The position numbers were made by a program, and so were the translations under genes. Positions 16,243 to 25,043 of a stretch of DNA of 42,853 nucleotides are shown here, piece after piece (positions within the stretch are counted from its first letter, which is position 1; each line of letters opens with the position of its first letter). Under the pieces are notes generated by a model. It was given only the letters and a program-made list of their open reading frames with translations, had not been told where the DNA came from and ran no database searches. The DNA lies in contig JAVBXK010000077.1 of the NCBI GenBank assembly GCA_030824555.1, forward strand, positions 1 to 42,853, given 5' to 3'. The DNA is from a bacterium (GTDB taxonomy: Bacteria > Pseudomonadota > Gammaproteobacteria > Burkholderiales > Burkholderiaceae_C).

Positions 16243-17628
16243 GTGAACCTAAATTCCTCCAACACATTGGCAACTGTGCCAAAAGTGGGATTTGTCAGCC
16301 TCGGGTGTCCGAAGGCTTTGACCGATTCCGAACTCATACTCACCCAGCTCAGCGCCGAGGGCTATCAGACGTCCAAAACGTTTGAAGGTGCTGATCTTGT
16401 CATCGTCAACACCTGTGGGTTCATTGACGATGCTGTCAAGGAAAGCCTGGACACCATCGGTGAGGCGTTGGCCGAAAACGGGAAAGTCATCGTCACAGGG
16501 TGCCTGGGTGCCCGCCAGTCAGATGACGGCAACAACCTGATCACCCAAGTGCACCCTTCGGTGCTGGCGGTGACGGGGCCGCATGCCACACATGAGGTGA
16601 TGGAGGCGGTGCACAGGCATCTGCCCAAGCCGCACGATCCGTTCACCGATCTCGTGCCACCGCATGGCATCAAGCTGACACCTCGGCACTATGCCTATCT
16701 GAAGATCAGCGAAGGCTGTAACCACCGCTGTACGTTTTGCATCATCCCGTCAATGCGCGGTGATTTGGTCAGTCGGCCCATCGGCGATGTGCTGACCGAG
16801 GCTGCCAAACTCTTCGCGGGTGGCGTGAAAGAATTGCTGGTGGTGAGCCAGGACACATCTGCCTATGGTGTGGACACCCAGTACCGGACAGGCTTCTGGA
16901 ATGGCAAGCCAGTCAAGGCGCGCATGCTGGATTTGGTGCGGGAGTTGGGCTTGCTGGCCAAACCATTTGGAGCATGGGTTCGGTTGCATTATGTGTACCC
17001 ATATCCGCATGTGGACGACATCATTCCACTGATGGCCGAGGGTTTGTGCTTGCCGTACCTGGATGTACCGCTGCAACACAGCCACCCTGATGTGCTGAAG
17101 CGCATGAAACGGCCGGCCAGTGGTGAGCGCAACCTTGAGCGGATCGAACGCTGGCGTGCGATGTGCCCCGAATTGGTGGTGCGCAGCACGTTCATTGCAG
17201 GTTTCCCTGGTGAGACAGAGGCCGAGTTCGAGCATCTGATCGAATTCGTCAAAGCGGCTCAGATCGACAGGGCAGGGTGCTTTGCCTATTCACCGGTAAA
17301 GGGTGCCACCGCAAATGAATTGCCCGGTGCGCTGCCAGACGAGGTCAGAGAAGACCGCCGTGCGCGGTTCATGGCGGTGGCTGAAGCTGTGTCTACGCGG
17401 CGGTTGGCCAAGCGCATTGGCAGCACGTTGCAGGTGCTGGTTGATTCTGCGCCCGCGATGGGGAAAAAAGGTGCCATCGGCAGAAGCTATGCCGACGCGC
17501 CTGAGATTGATGGTCTGGTGAAACTGTTGCCGCCTGAAAAAATCAGCAAAACATTGAAGGTCGGCGAATTTACCCGTGCCAAGGTCGTTGGGACGGATGG
17601 CCACGATCTGATTGCATTGCCACTTTGA
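16243..17628 (+). CDS. rimO: Ribosomal protein S12 methylthiotransferase RimO
   Basis: RimO methylthiolates an aspartate of ribosomal protein S12 using two iron-sulfur clusters and S-adenosylmethionine. Seen: the N-terminal MTTase domain with three conserved cysteines ([24 protein letters not shown]), the radical SAM motif C159-x3-C163-x2-C166 (CNHRCTFC) followed by [22 protein letters not shown], and a C-terminal TRAM domain near 395-461. The PKALTDSE and SMRG features favour RimO over MiaB. GTG 16243 gives 461 residues, close to family length; an in-frame ATG at 16186 would overlap phaR. A weak CCGCT/AGCGG hairpin lies just downstream at 17656-17669. Confidence 0.95.
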   Translation: MNLNSSNTLATVPKVGFVSLGCPKALTDSELILTQLSAEGYQTSKTFEGADLVIVNTCGFIDDAVKESLDTIGEALAENGKVIVTGCLGARQSDDGNNLITQVHPSVLAVTGPHATHEVMEAVHRHLPKPHDPFTDLVPPHGIKLTPRHYAYLKISEGCNHRCTFCIIPSMRGDLVSRPIGDVLTEAAKLFAGGVKELLVVSQDTSAYGVDTQYRTGFWNGKPVKARMLDLVRELGLLAKPFGAWVRLHYVYPYPHVDDIIPLMAEGLCLPYLDVPLQHSHPDVLKRMKRPASGERNLERIERWRAMCPELVVRSTFIAGFPGETEAEFEHLIEFVKAAQIDRAGCFAYSPVKGATANELPGALPDEVREDRRARFMAVAEAVSTRRLAKRIGSTLQVLVDSAPAMGKKGAIGRSYADAPEIDGLVKLLPPEKISKTLKVGEFTRAKVVGTDGHDLIALPL

Positions 17629-17776
17629 GCGTTGAATGCACTGTGTACCAAAGGTCCGCTGCAAAGCGGCTTTCGGTGCATTGCCTGCTGAATGCTGGTG
17701 GTGGTATTCAGATGCGGCCACAGTCGATAACCATATCAATGAAGCGATCCCGCTGATGGGTCTGCTTGAGCAAGGC

Positions 17777-17811
17777 CGTTTTACGGAAACTTCACCTGTT
17801 TACGTAAAACG
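17777..17811. repeat. 14-bp inverted repeat with 7-nt loop
   Basis: CGTTTTACGGAAAC (17777-17790) and GTTTACGTAAAACG (17798-17811) pair over 14 bp with one mismatch, around TTCACCT. It lies in the gap between rimO and tRNA-Leu with no T-run on either strand. The arms are AT-rich and symmetric, more like an operator or a recombination or repeat remnant than a terminator. I cannot assign it. Confidence 0.7.
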
Positions 17812-17841
17812 CTGCCTGTATGATCAGCTGATGCCAAAAAT

Positions 17842-17875
17842 GAAAAAAGCCAGCAAGACGTTGATCTTGCTAGCT
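17842..17875 (-). terminator. Rho-independent terminator of tRNA-Leu
   Basis: On the minus strand AGCTAGCAAGA, a 6-nt loop, and TCTTGCTGGCT form an 11-bp stem (one G-U pair) followed by a run of six T. It starts 9 bp after the tRNA 3' end. A classic intrinsic terminator. Confidence 0.88.
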
Positions 17876-17883
17876 TTTCAATT

Positions 17884-17968
<85 letters not shown>

Positions 17969-17985
17969 TGTTCAGGAAAGATTGA

Positions 17986-17991
17986 AGTATA
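17986..17991 (-). promoter_or_regulatory. Likely -10 box of tRNA-Leu promoter
   Basis: TATACT on the minus strand, 17 bp before the tRNA 5' end. A matching -35 region would fall inside the first codons of rnr (about 18007-18014), where only weak TTGTGG or TTTTGT is seen. Confidence 0.4.
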
Positions 17992-18000
17992 ACACCAAAA

Positions 18001-20271
18001 ATGAAACCACAAAAAAATTACCCCGAAGAAATTCTTGGCGCTGTTGCCGGTCACCGCGATGGACATGGCTTTGTCACCCGCGACGACGGTGGTGCCGACA
18101 TCTATCTGCCTCCCAACGAGATGCGCGCGGTGTTGCACAAGGACAAGGTCAAGGTCTTGATCGTCCGCAGTGATCGCCGTGGTCGCCCTGAAGGACGCGT
18201 GACAGAAATAGTTGAACGCTCGACTGTGCCCATCATCGGCCGCCTGTTACAGGAGGGTGGTGCCTGGCTGGTGGCGCCCGAGGACAAGCGGTATGGGCAG
18301 GATGTGCTGATTCCGCGAACGGCGGTGGCTGGTGCCAAGGCTGGCCAAGTCGTGGTCGTTGAACTGACTGAGCCGCCGGCACTGTATGGACAACCTGTCG
18401 GCCGCATTTGCGAGGTGCTGGGTGAGGTGGACGATCCAGGCATGGAGATCGAGATTGCCGTGCGGAAGTACGGCGTGCCCCATGCCTTTTCCGAGGCAGC
18501 ATTGGGCCAAGCGCGCGGGTTGCCTGATGCGGTCCGGGCCGAAGACCATTTGCATCGAATCGATCTGACCGATGTGCCACTGGTGACCATCGATGGTGAA
18601 GATGCGCGTGACTTTGACGACGCGGTGTTTGCCCAGCCAGCGAAAGTGGGCCGAGGCAAAGGGTGGCGGCTGTTGGTTGCGATTGCGGATGTCAGCAACT
18701 ATGTGGAAACCGGCTCCTCAATCGACGTGGATGCCTATGACCGTGCCACCAGTGTCTATTTCCCTCGGCGTGTGATCCCCATGCTGCCCGAGAAGTTGTC
18801 GAACGGCTTGTGCTCTCTCAACCCCGAGGTCGAGCGGCTGTGCATGGTGTGCGACATGTTGATCACCGCAGGCGGCGAGATCCACGCCTACCAGTTTTAC
18901 CCGGCAGTGATGTTCAGCCATGCTCGGCTGACGTATACCGAGGTGGCAGCCATTTTGGCCAATACGCGTGGGCCGGAAGCGTCACAGCGCAAACCACTTG
19001 TGCCCCATTTGCTGGATTTGCAGGACGTGTTCCGTGCTTTGCTGCAGGCACGCCAGGCACGTGGTGCTGTCGATTTCGAAACGACGGAAACGCAAATCGT
19101 GTGTGACGAGTCTGGGCGGATCGAGAAAATCGTAGCCAGGGTACGCAATGAGGCGCACAGGGTGATCGAGGAGGCCATGCTGGCTGCCAATGTTTGCTCT
19201 GCCGATTTCATTGCGAGCAACAAGCGGCCGGGTTTGTACCGTGTTCACGAGGGTCCGACACCTGAGAAGCAGGAAATCCTCCGTTCCTACCTGAAGGTCA
19301 TGGGGGTCAGCCAGACCATCAGTGACCACCCCACGCCCGGTGAGTACCAGCACATTGCACAGGCCACGAAAGACCGGCCAGATGCCCAGCAGATTCACAC
19401 CATGCTGTTGCGATCCATGCAGCAGGCTCTGTACACGCCTTTCAACGGCGGTCACTTTGGATTGGCGTTCGATGCTTACACGCATTTCACGAGTCCCATC
19501 CGCCGTTACCCCGATCTGTTGGTGCACAGGGTCATCAAATCCATTTTGAGCGAGTCTCGGTACCAGTTACCCAAGTTGCCCACGCCGGGCGATGCGCATG
19601 CCAAACTGAGCAAGCGGCTTGAAAAGAAGCCACTCGCCGCTCAGGCTGAACATCGCAAACCATCTGCCGACCTGTTGGAATGGCAGGCGGCAGGCTTGCA
19701 TTGCAGTGCCAACGAGCGGCGTGCCGATGAGGCCAGCCGGGACGTGGAAGCCTGGTTGAAATGCAAATACATGCGCGAGCATCTGGGCGAGGAGTACGGT
19801 GGCGTGGTGTCGTCCGTCACGAGTTTTGGCTTGTTCGTCACGCTCGATGCCATGTATGTCGAGGGCCTGGTTCACATCACCGAGCTGGGCGGCGAGTACT
19901 TCAAGTTCGACGAAGCCCGGCAGGAATTGCGTGGTGAGCGCACGGGCATCCGGTATGCACTCGGTACCCGTGTGCAGGTGCAGGTCAGCCGTGTGGACCT
20001 GGATGGCCGCAGGATTGATTTCCGCCTGGTGCGCGACACCGACGAGCATGCCTCCAAACCGATCAAGCACCGGGCTGGTGTGATAGACACTGAGGGCGGG
20101 AAGAGGTCTTCAATCGGTGCACGGTCTGCGGGCGTGCAAAGCGACGAGCCTCCGACTGTCGAGCCGGGCAAGCGGCGCAAAGCCAATCGTGCAGGAAAAG
20201 ATGCTGGCAAAGCTGCCGCACGGGGAACTCGTGCGGAGGGTGCACCCAAAGCACGCAAGAGTCGCCGCTGA
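18001..20271 (+). CDS. rnr: Ribonuclease R
   Basis: A 756-residue RNase II/R family 3'-5' exoribonuclease that degrades structured RNA, including rRNA and mRNA fragments. Seen: N-terminal cold-shock-like RNA-binding domains (GHRDGHGFVTRDDGGADIYL and IGRLLQEGGAWLVAPED), the catalytic core opening with DGEDARDFDDAVF (Asp201, Asp204, Asp206, Asp207), VYFPRRVIPMLPEKLSNGLCSL, FTSPIRRYPDLLVHR, an S1 domain near 598-680 (GVVSSVTSFGLFVTLD), and a Lys/Arg-rich tail of about 60 residues, which marks RNase R rather than RNase II. ATG 18001 starts immediately at MKPQKNYPEEILG; no strong Shine-Dalgarno is visible. It follows the divergent tRNA-Leu and may be read from an upstream promoter. Confidence 0.96.
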   Translation: MKPQKNYPEEILGAVAGHRDGHGFVTRDDGGADIYLPPNEMRAVLHKDKVKVLIVRSDRRGRPEGRVTEIVERSTVPIIGRLLQEGGAWLVAPEDKRYGQDVLIPRTAVAGAKAGQVVVVELTEPPALYGQPVGRICEVLGEVDDPGMEIEIAVRKYGVPHAFSEAALGQARGLPDAVRAEDHLHRIDLTDVPLVTIDGEDARDFDDAVFAQPAKVGRGKGWRLLVAIADVSNYVETGSSIDVDAYDRATSVYFPRRVIPMLPEKLSNGLCSLNPEVERLCMVCDMLITAGGEIHAYQFYPAVMFSHARLTYTEVAAILANTRGPEASQRKPLVPHLLDLQDVFRALLQARQARGAVDFETTETQIVCDESGRIEKIVARVRNEAHRVIEEAMLAANVCSADFIASNKRPGLYRVHEGPTPEKQEILRSYLKVMGVSQTISDHPTPGEYQHIAQATKDRPDAQQIHTMLLRSMQQALYTPFNGGHFGLAFDAYTHFTSPIRRYPDLLVHRVIKSILSESRYQLPKLPTPGDAHAKLSKRLEKKPLAAQAEHRKPSADLLEWQAAGLHCSANERRADEASRDVEAWLKCKYMREHLGEEYGGVVSSVTSFGLFVTLDAMYVEGLVHITELGGEYFKFDEARQELRGERTGIRYALGTRVQVQVSRVDLDGRRIDFRLVRDTDEHASKPIKHRAGVIDTEGGKRSSIGARSAGVQSDEPPTVEPGKRRKANRAGKDAGKAAARGTRAEGAPKARKSRR

Positions 20272-20329
20272 CCGCGCTTGCGAACCATGACGGCTTGCAA
20301 AGACCCGTGAACTTTCATTCTGGCTTTCC

Positions 20330-20893
20330 ATGCAAATTCTGTATTTTTTGATCGACACAGTTTTCTTCGTTCTCGTGGCATCTGCGCTGCTGCGCGCATG
20401 GCTCAACGGCGCGCGTATCAGCATGACGCAGCAACCGGGGGTGTTCGTGATGGCCGTGACAGACTGGCTGGTGATGCCGCTGCGCCGCATGCTGCCGGTG
20501 GCGGTTCAGCGCTCCCGTTGGGACGTCGCCAGTTTGATCGCGGCAACAGCGCTGTGCCTGATCCAGGCGACGGTGCTGCTTGGCATGAGTGGTGTGTTGA
20601 TGGGGCACGCCAACCCCACGGCTGCCTGGCTGCCTTCAGCCTGGGCGATGATGCCGTTTCTGGCTGTGAAGCTGCTGTTGCGAACTGCCATTCAGGGCCT
20701 GCTTTGGCTGGTGGTGGGCTATGCCATTCTGTCCTGGGTGCAGCCGTATTCCGGCGTGCAGGCCTTGCTGTCCAGGTTGTTGGGTCCGCTGTTGGCTCCC
20801 TTGCGCAGGTGGGTGCCTATGGTCGGTGGTGTGGACTTGTCTGCGCTGGTGCTGGTGCTGGCGTTGCAGGTTGCCTTGATGCTGCTCGGGTAG
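20330..20893 (+). CDS. YggT family membrane protein
   Basis: A 187-residue membrane protein with two YggT repeats: each has a hydrophobic hairpin followed by a short amphipathic stretch with VTDWLVMPLRRMLP (near 42-55) and LLGPLLAPLRRWVPMVGG (near 148-165), the hallmark proline and arginine pattern of the family. Four or so membrane segments are visible, and it ends in ALVLVLALQVALMLLG. The function is poorly defined; plant relatives act in chloroplast biogenesis and bacterial ones have been linked to osmotic stress. It follows rnr after 58 bp and converges with nnr. Confidence 0.87.
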   Translation: MQILYFLIDTVFFVLVASALLRAWLNGARISMTQQPGVFVMAVTDWLVMPLRRMLPVAVQRSRWDVASLIAATALCLIQATVLLGMSGVLMGHANPTAAWLPSAWAMMPFLAVKLLLRTAIQGLLWLVVGYAILSWVQPYSGVQALLSRLLGPLLAPLRRWVPMVGGVDLSALVLVLALQVALMLLG

Positions 20894-20932
20894 GGCGGTC
20901 GGCTACAGCCGCGAGCCGTCAGTTGGGGTCGG

Positions 20933-22603
20933 TCAGTTTTCGGCAGGTGGAGTGCCTGCCGCAAACGCCAGTTGACTGGCTGACAAATGTGCGTTGACTG
21001 GCCACCCGTCTGCCAATTGGCCGTGGCTGTAAACCACACCGCACACGACTGACGCGTATCCGCTGAGTACCGCGTGCGTGCTGTCTGAAGCCGCGTCTGC
21101 TTGTGGAAGGCGCTTCAACTCAGCCGTGTGCCGTGCCAAGGCAGCCCCCAGCATGCCTGCCAACACGTCGCCTGTGCCCGCCGTGCTCAGCTTGGCGTTG
21201 CCCGTTGGATTGACTGTGGGCACACAGCCCGGAGCAGCCGTGACCGTGCCACTGCCTTTGAGCACACAAATGCATTTGAACCGCGTGGCAAGGGTTGCTG
21301 CCGCTGACAGGCGATCCTGCTGCACCAAGCTGGCTGTGGTCTGCAGCAGTCTGGCTGCCTCCAGCGGATGTGGTGTCAACACCGTTACCAACTGGCTTGT
21401 TGCCCTGATCTGAAGCAACTGTTGCAGTGACGCATCGGTTGCGATGGCGTTGAGCGCATCGGCATCCAGCACCAGCACGGCGGCCTGACGCAGCAAAACA
21501 GGAAGGTGGGGGATGACGGATTGCCCGCCGCCGCAACCGCATACCCAAATGCCGCCTGGCAACACCTGGGATGCCAGCACATCCACCTGGCGGAACATCA
21601 GTTCGGGGCACACGGGGTCCAGCGTGGTGGGGTGGGCGTTGTCGAGTGGCACCACAAATACCCGGCCAGCACCCGCATTCAGCGCCCCCCTGGCTGCCAG
21701 CAAGGCGGCACCTGTCATGGCATGGCCGTTGTGTGAGATGCCTTGTCCTCCGAGCACCCAGACATCGCCGAAATCTCCCTTGTGTGTGGCTTGTGCCAAA
21801 CGGGGGGGGCGCAACGGCAGGGCGCTTTCAACGGATGCTCCGTGTGAAGTTGGGGCCATGCTGAGGCCTGGCGCAGCAGCCAGCCAGGCCATTGGTGGAT
21901 GTGTTGGATGGTCGGCTGTGCCAGCCGCCAGATCGTCAAACCACACTTCCCCTGCTGCATCTCTGCCCTGGCCTGTGAACAGTCCGGGCTTGATCGTCAA
22001 AAATGTAATGGTAAAAACGGCCTTTTCGCATATATTTATTGGTTTATTTGCTACCAATAAATTACCTGTTTCGACATCCAGATCGCTGGGTGTATCCAGG
22101 CACAGCAATTGGTCACCGACTTGCCTGAACGTGTCGATCAGGTGCTCAAGTGGTGCCGGCTTGGTTTGGTTTGGAGGGTCCGGGCGACAGCTGGCACCGA
22201 TACCCAGCAATGCGTCGATGACCAGATCGCACCGAGCGGGCGGGGCATCCACAAAACAAACCCCTGCTTGCCGGGCCAGGTTCAAGGCCCAGCGCGCATC
22301 AGTGGGCATCCTCTGCTCGTCACCGCACCAAGTGACCGTCAAGGTCGCTCCTTTTTCCATTAACCAAGGTGCAAGCAGCGCTGCAGTCAACAAGCCGTCG
22401 CCGCCGTTGTTACCGGGGCCACATGCCACCCAGACGCTTTGCGCATGGGGTGCGATGGCTTTGGCCAATTTGGCTGCTGCCAGCGCTGCGCGCGCCATCA
22501 GCGTGTGGGGTGGCAGGCCGCCGGCCATTTGAGATTCGATTTCTCGCGTGGCTGAGACGCCGTGCAGGGGGTGAGCCTGCGCACTGCCTGTGATTTTGAG
22601 CAT
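20933..22603 (-). CDS. nnr: Bifunctional NAD(P)H-hydrate epimerase/dehydratase
   Basis: A 556-residue two-domain repair enzyme for hydrated NADH and NADPH. The N-terminal YjeF_N epimerase shows GPGNNGGDG (about 62-70) and DLVIDALLGIG; the C-terminal ADP-dependent dehydratase shows KGDFGDVWVLGG, LDADALN, LTPHPLEAARL, LKGSGTV and NPTGNAKLSTAGTGDVLAGMLGA. The epimerase active-site loop, usually ending D-x-PSGLD, reads LDTPSDLDVETG: the Asp is kept but the usual Gly is Asp. An AT-rich island just after that loop (copy D of the repeat) encodes LLVANKPINICEKA. ATG 22603 is preceded by AAGG. It lies 78 bp downstream of the DadA-like gene on the same strand, so they may be co-transcribed. Confidence 0.92.
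   Translation of the reverse strand: MLKITGSAQAHPLHGVSATREIESQMAGGLPPHTLMARAALAAAKLAKAIAPHAQSVWVACGPGNNGGDGLLTAALLAPWLMEKGATLTVTWCGDEQRMPTDARWALNLARQAGVCFVDAPPARCDLVIDALLGIGASCRPDPPNQTKPAPLEHLIDTFRQVGDQLLCLDTPSDLDVETGNLLVANKPINICEKAVFTITFLTIKPGLFTGQGRDAAGEVWFDDLAAGTADHPTHPPMAWLAAAPGLSMAPTSHGASVESALPLRPPRLAQATHKGDFGDVWVLGGQGISHNGHAMTGAALLAARGALNAGAGRVFVVPLDNAHPTTLDPVCPELMFRQVDVLASQVLPGGIWVCGCGGGQSVIPHLPVLLRQAAVLVLDADALNAIATDASLQQLLQIRATSQLVTVLTPHPLEAARLLQTTASLVQQDRLSAAATLATRFKCICVLKGSGTVTAAPGCVPTVNPTGNAKLSTAGTGDVLAGMLGAALARHTAELKRLPQADAASDSTHAVLSGYASVVCGVVYSHGQLADGWPVNAHLSASQLAFAAGTPPAEN
22008..22064 (-). repeat. AT-rich short repeat, copy D (inside nnr)
   Basis: Minus strand: TAGCA (22053-22049), 17 nt, ATGCG (22031-22027), 4 nt, GGCC (22022-22019), then a T-run. 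The spacing matches the other copies except for one base missing before GGCC. It is translated within the epimerase domain of Nnr. It is the most divergent copy in its central words. Confidence 0.42.
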
Positions 22604-22681
22604 GGGGGGTGAGCCTTGGGGTCAGGTGCCGGTTGACGATGCTGTGGAATCTGGGTGTGCCGTGCGATTCAAATGGGGTCG

Positions 22682-23932
22682 TCAACCGAAGCGGCTGGGC
22701 GCCAAGCCCTTCAGTTGCTCGGGTGTGGGACCACCTTTCAACAGATTGGCCATCAGACGGGCTGCGCCTGGTGCGTGCGTCCATCCCTTGGCGCCAAAAC
22801 CCAGGTTCAACCAGATTTTGGGTGTGCCGCTGGCACCCACCAGCGGCAAGCCGTCTGGGGTGAACGCACACGTAGTTTGCCATGCTTGGGCGCAAGACTG
22901 GACGCCATGCAAGCTGGCCGAGCCCGGGAACCAGTCATTCAGGACCTGGTACAGCTGTTTGAACACCGGCTCTGCGTCCTGGCCCGGCCAGATGCCGGTG
23001 GCGGAACTGGCGCGTATCCGTTGCCCAGTGCGCGTGATGCTGATGCGGTGCCCGGCGTCGAATACACCAGACACCGGCGCAAAGTGAGGGTCTCGGATGG
23101 GTGCTGACAACACGCATTGGTTCATGTTCAGCAAAGGCAAGGTCAGGCCGACGTCGCCAAGCAGGGCTGCACCCTGATGTCCGGCGCACACGACCACGGC
23201 GTCGAACACTTGTTCCTGACGAGGCTGCGACCCCGTTTGCAGCGTCAGCCGCCCACCTGCATGCAAAGTGATCACGCTGGTGTTCATCTGGAACACACAG
23301 CCACGGCGCATTGCATCAGTCTTCAGCAGGCTCAACCATTGGCGCCCGTTGATGATTTCGTCTTCGGGCAACCACCAGCGGGCAGCCGGCACGGTGTCGT
23401 CAGACAGGCCTGGTTCCAATTTTTTGGCGCCAGCGGGATCAAGTTCAACTACTTTGATTTCCCTGTCTTTCAGGCGCTGCAAGCCTGATGCGTACGGTGC
23501 CACATCGGCGTCCGACCGCATCAGTACCATGATGCCCTGGCTTCGTTCGACATCGACACCGGGCTGAGACAGGGTCTGCCGCAAACGATCAACTGACAGC
23601 GCGGCCAAATCCAGACTGGTGGCAAAAAGAGCGGTTTGTTGAGCAGTCGTGTTGTACTGCTTCATCGCTGACAGCCAACGTCGGGTACCTGATCGGCCCC
23701 ACCAGCCCGCTGACGTGGTCAACCCGCCAGGCCCTACCTTTTTCGGCCAGTTGGGGGACACACTGTCCCAGCCTGTCAGCCCGGCCAAGCCTACCCAGCC
23801 TGGGCTGGCAAAGCTGGCACCTTCGGCAATGCCACTTGCTTTGTCAAAGACGCTGACCGTGTGGCCGTCAGTCGTCAATTCCCACGCTGTGGCAATGCCC
23901 GCCACGCCCGCCCCGATGACCGCTACTCTCAA
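22682..23932 (-). CDS. FAD-dependent D-amino-acid dehydrogenase (DadA-like)
   Basis: A 416-residue FAD-dependent amine oxidoreductase of the DAO family. It opens with the dinucleotide-binding motif LRVAVIGAGVAGIATAWEL followed by VFDKASG and ASFASPG, has a middle DAVVVCAGHQGAALL, and ends with FTPDGLPLVGASG and LNLGFGAKGWTHAPGAA, the FAD-binding C-terminus. DadA oxidatively deaminates D-amino acids at the inner membrane; the substrate-binding middle differs enough that another D-amino acid or glycine-type substrate cannot be excluded. No ATG fits: TTG 23932, just before the dinucleotide motif, has AGGG 7 nt upstream and gives a family-sized product. The open frame continues to 24064, but that would run through the rpsB promoter. 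Divergent from rpsB. Confidence 0.85.
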   Translation of the reverse strand: MRVAVIGAGVAGIATAWELTTDGHTVSVFDKASGIAEGASFASPGWVGLAGLTGWDSVSPNWPKKVGPGGLTTSAGWWGRSGTRRWLSAMKQYNTTAQQTALFATSLDLAALSVDRLRQTLSQPGVDVERSQGIMVLMRSDADVAPYASGLQRLKDREIKVVELDPAGAKKLEPGLSDDTVPAARWWLPEDEIINGRQWLSLLKTDAMRRGCVFQMNTSVITLHAGGRLTLQTGSQPRQEQVFDAVVVCAGHQGAALLGDVGLTLPLLNMNQCVLSAPIRDPHFAPVSGVFDAGHRISITRTGQRIRASSATGIWPGQDAEPVFKQLYQVLNDWFPGSASLHGVQSCAQAWQTTCAFTPDGLPLVGASGTPKIWLNLGFGAKGWTHAPGAARLMANLLKGGPTPEQLKGLAPSRFG

Positions 23933-24056
23933 TTTTGTGCCCTGTGTGTACCGCTGCCAACTCCCAATGGTAGGGTAGTTTGAGTTGCTGCTGATCTGGG
24001 TAAACTGGCACAGGGTGAGTGATGAGTCATCGTGCACGGCTGGGCTATCGACGGCC

Positions 24057-24065
24057 TGATACAAT
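24057..24065 (+). promoter_or_regulatory. Extended -10 promoter candidate for rpsB
   Basis: TGATACAAT reads as an extended -10 (TGn then TACAAT, 24060-24065), about 125 bp before the rpsB ATG. No good -35 lies at 17 bp, as is common with extended -10 promoters. A small hairpin CAAGCG/CGCTTG (24131-24145) lies in the resulting leader. Confidence 0.45.
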
Positions 24066-24193
24066 CAGCGGGTTTTGCAATCGTCAGTTGTTGCAATTCA
24101 ATCGCAAACCAGACAACTCGGGTGCCGAGTCAAGCGAAGCGCTTGGTCGGTCGTGTCTGGATTTCAGAAACAACCTTTGAGAGATTTTTACTC

Positions 24194-24949
24194 ATGTCCA
24201 TTTCAATGCGCGAAATGCTGGAAGCCGGTGTCCACTTCGGTCACCAAACCCGCTTCTGGAACCCCAAGATGGCACCGTATATCTTCGGCCATCGCAACAA
24301 AATTCACATTGTCAACCTCGAAAAGACGTTGCCAATGTTCGAAGAAGCCCAGAAATTCGTGCGTCAGCTGGTTGCCAACCGTGGCACCATCCTGATGGTC
24401 GGCACCAAGCGCCAATCCCGCGACACCATCGTGGCAGAGGCTGCTCGTGCAGGCGTTCCATACGTGAGCCAGCGTTGGTTGGGCGGCATGCTGACCAACT
24501 TCAAAACGGTCAAGACTTCCATCAAGCGACTGAAAGAAATGCAAGCGCAGCTGGAAGCTGGCTTGGATCACATGAGCAAGAAAGAACAGCTCACATTCAC
24601 CCGCGAGATGGAAAAGCTGGAAAAGGATATCGGCGGTATTCAGGACATGCCCGCACTGCCCGATGCCATTTTTGTGATCGACGTCGGTTTCCACAAGATC
24701 GCTGTGCTTGAAGCTCGCAAACTGGGTATCCCACTGGTTGGCGTGGTGGATACCAACCACTCACCCGAAGGCATTGACTACATCATTCCCGGCAATGACG
24801 ACTCCGCCAAAGCTGTTGAGCTGTACGCCCGCGGTATTGCCGACGCGATTCTGGAAGGCCGTGCCAACGCCGTGAACGAAGTTGTCAAAGCCGTTGCAAG
24901 CGACAGCGCTGACGAATTTGTTGAAGTGAACGAAGCTTCCGCCGCCTGA
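24194..24949 (+). CDS. rpsB: 30S ribosomal protein S2
   Basis: A 251-residue S2 protein, the usual length. It opens [19 protein letters not shown], with [36 protein letters not shown] and [19 protein letters not shown], all S2 signatures. ATG 24194 follows a purine-rich GAGAG. It heads the translation block rpsB-tsf-pyrH-frr and has a long leader of about 125 nt, where S2 autoregulation is expected in proteobacteria. A terminator-like hairpin separates it from tsf. Confidence 0.98.
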   Translation: MSISMREMLEAGVHFGHQTRFWNPKMAPYIFGHRNKIHIVNLEKTLPMFEEAQKFVRQLVANRGTILMVGTKRQSRDTIVAEAARAGVPYVSQRWLGGMLTNFKTVKTSIKRLKEMQAQLEAGLDHMSKKEQLTFTREMEKLEKDIGGIQDMPALPDAIFVIDVGFHKIAVLEARKLGIPLVGVVDTNHSPEGIDYIIPGNDDSAKAVELYARGIADAILEGRANAVNEVVKAVASDSADEFVEVNEASAA

Positions 24950-24970
24950 GCCCCTGCTCGGCCACGGAAG

Positions 24971-24993
24971 GGGGCTCTGTGAGCCCCTTTTTT
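24971..24993 (+). terminator. Intrinsic terminator/attenuator between rpsB and tsf
   Basis: GGGGCTC (24971-24977), loop TGT, GAGCCCC (24981-24987) and six T (24988-24993). A perfect 7-bp stem with a U-tract in a two-gene operon suggests partial termination that sets S2 against EF-Ts levels. Confidence 0.85.
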
Positions 24994-25043
24994 ACAATTG
25001 AACGCTGCCACAGTGTGTGGGCAGCCACTGAACGGAGAAAAAA

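Noticed and set aside
17848-17875. tRNA-Leu downstream hairpin as another copy of the AT-rich repeat
   Set aside because: It contains TAGC and an A/T run but lacks the 17-nt spacing, AAGCG and GGCC; a simple terminator explains it.
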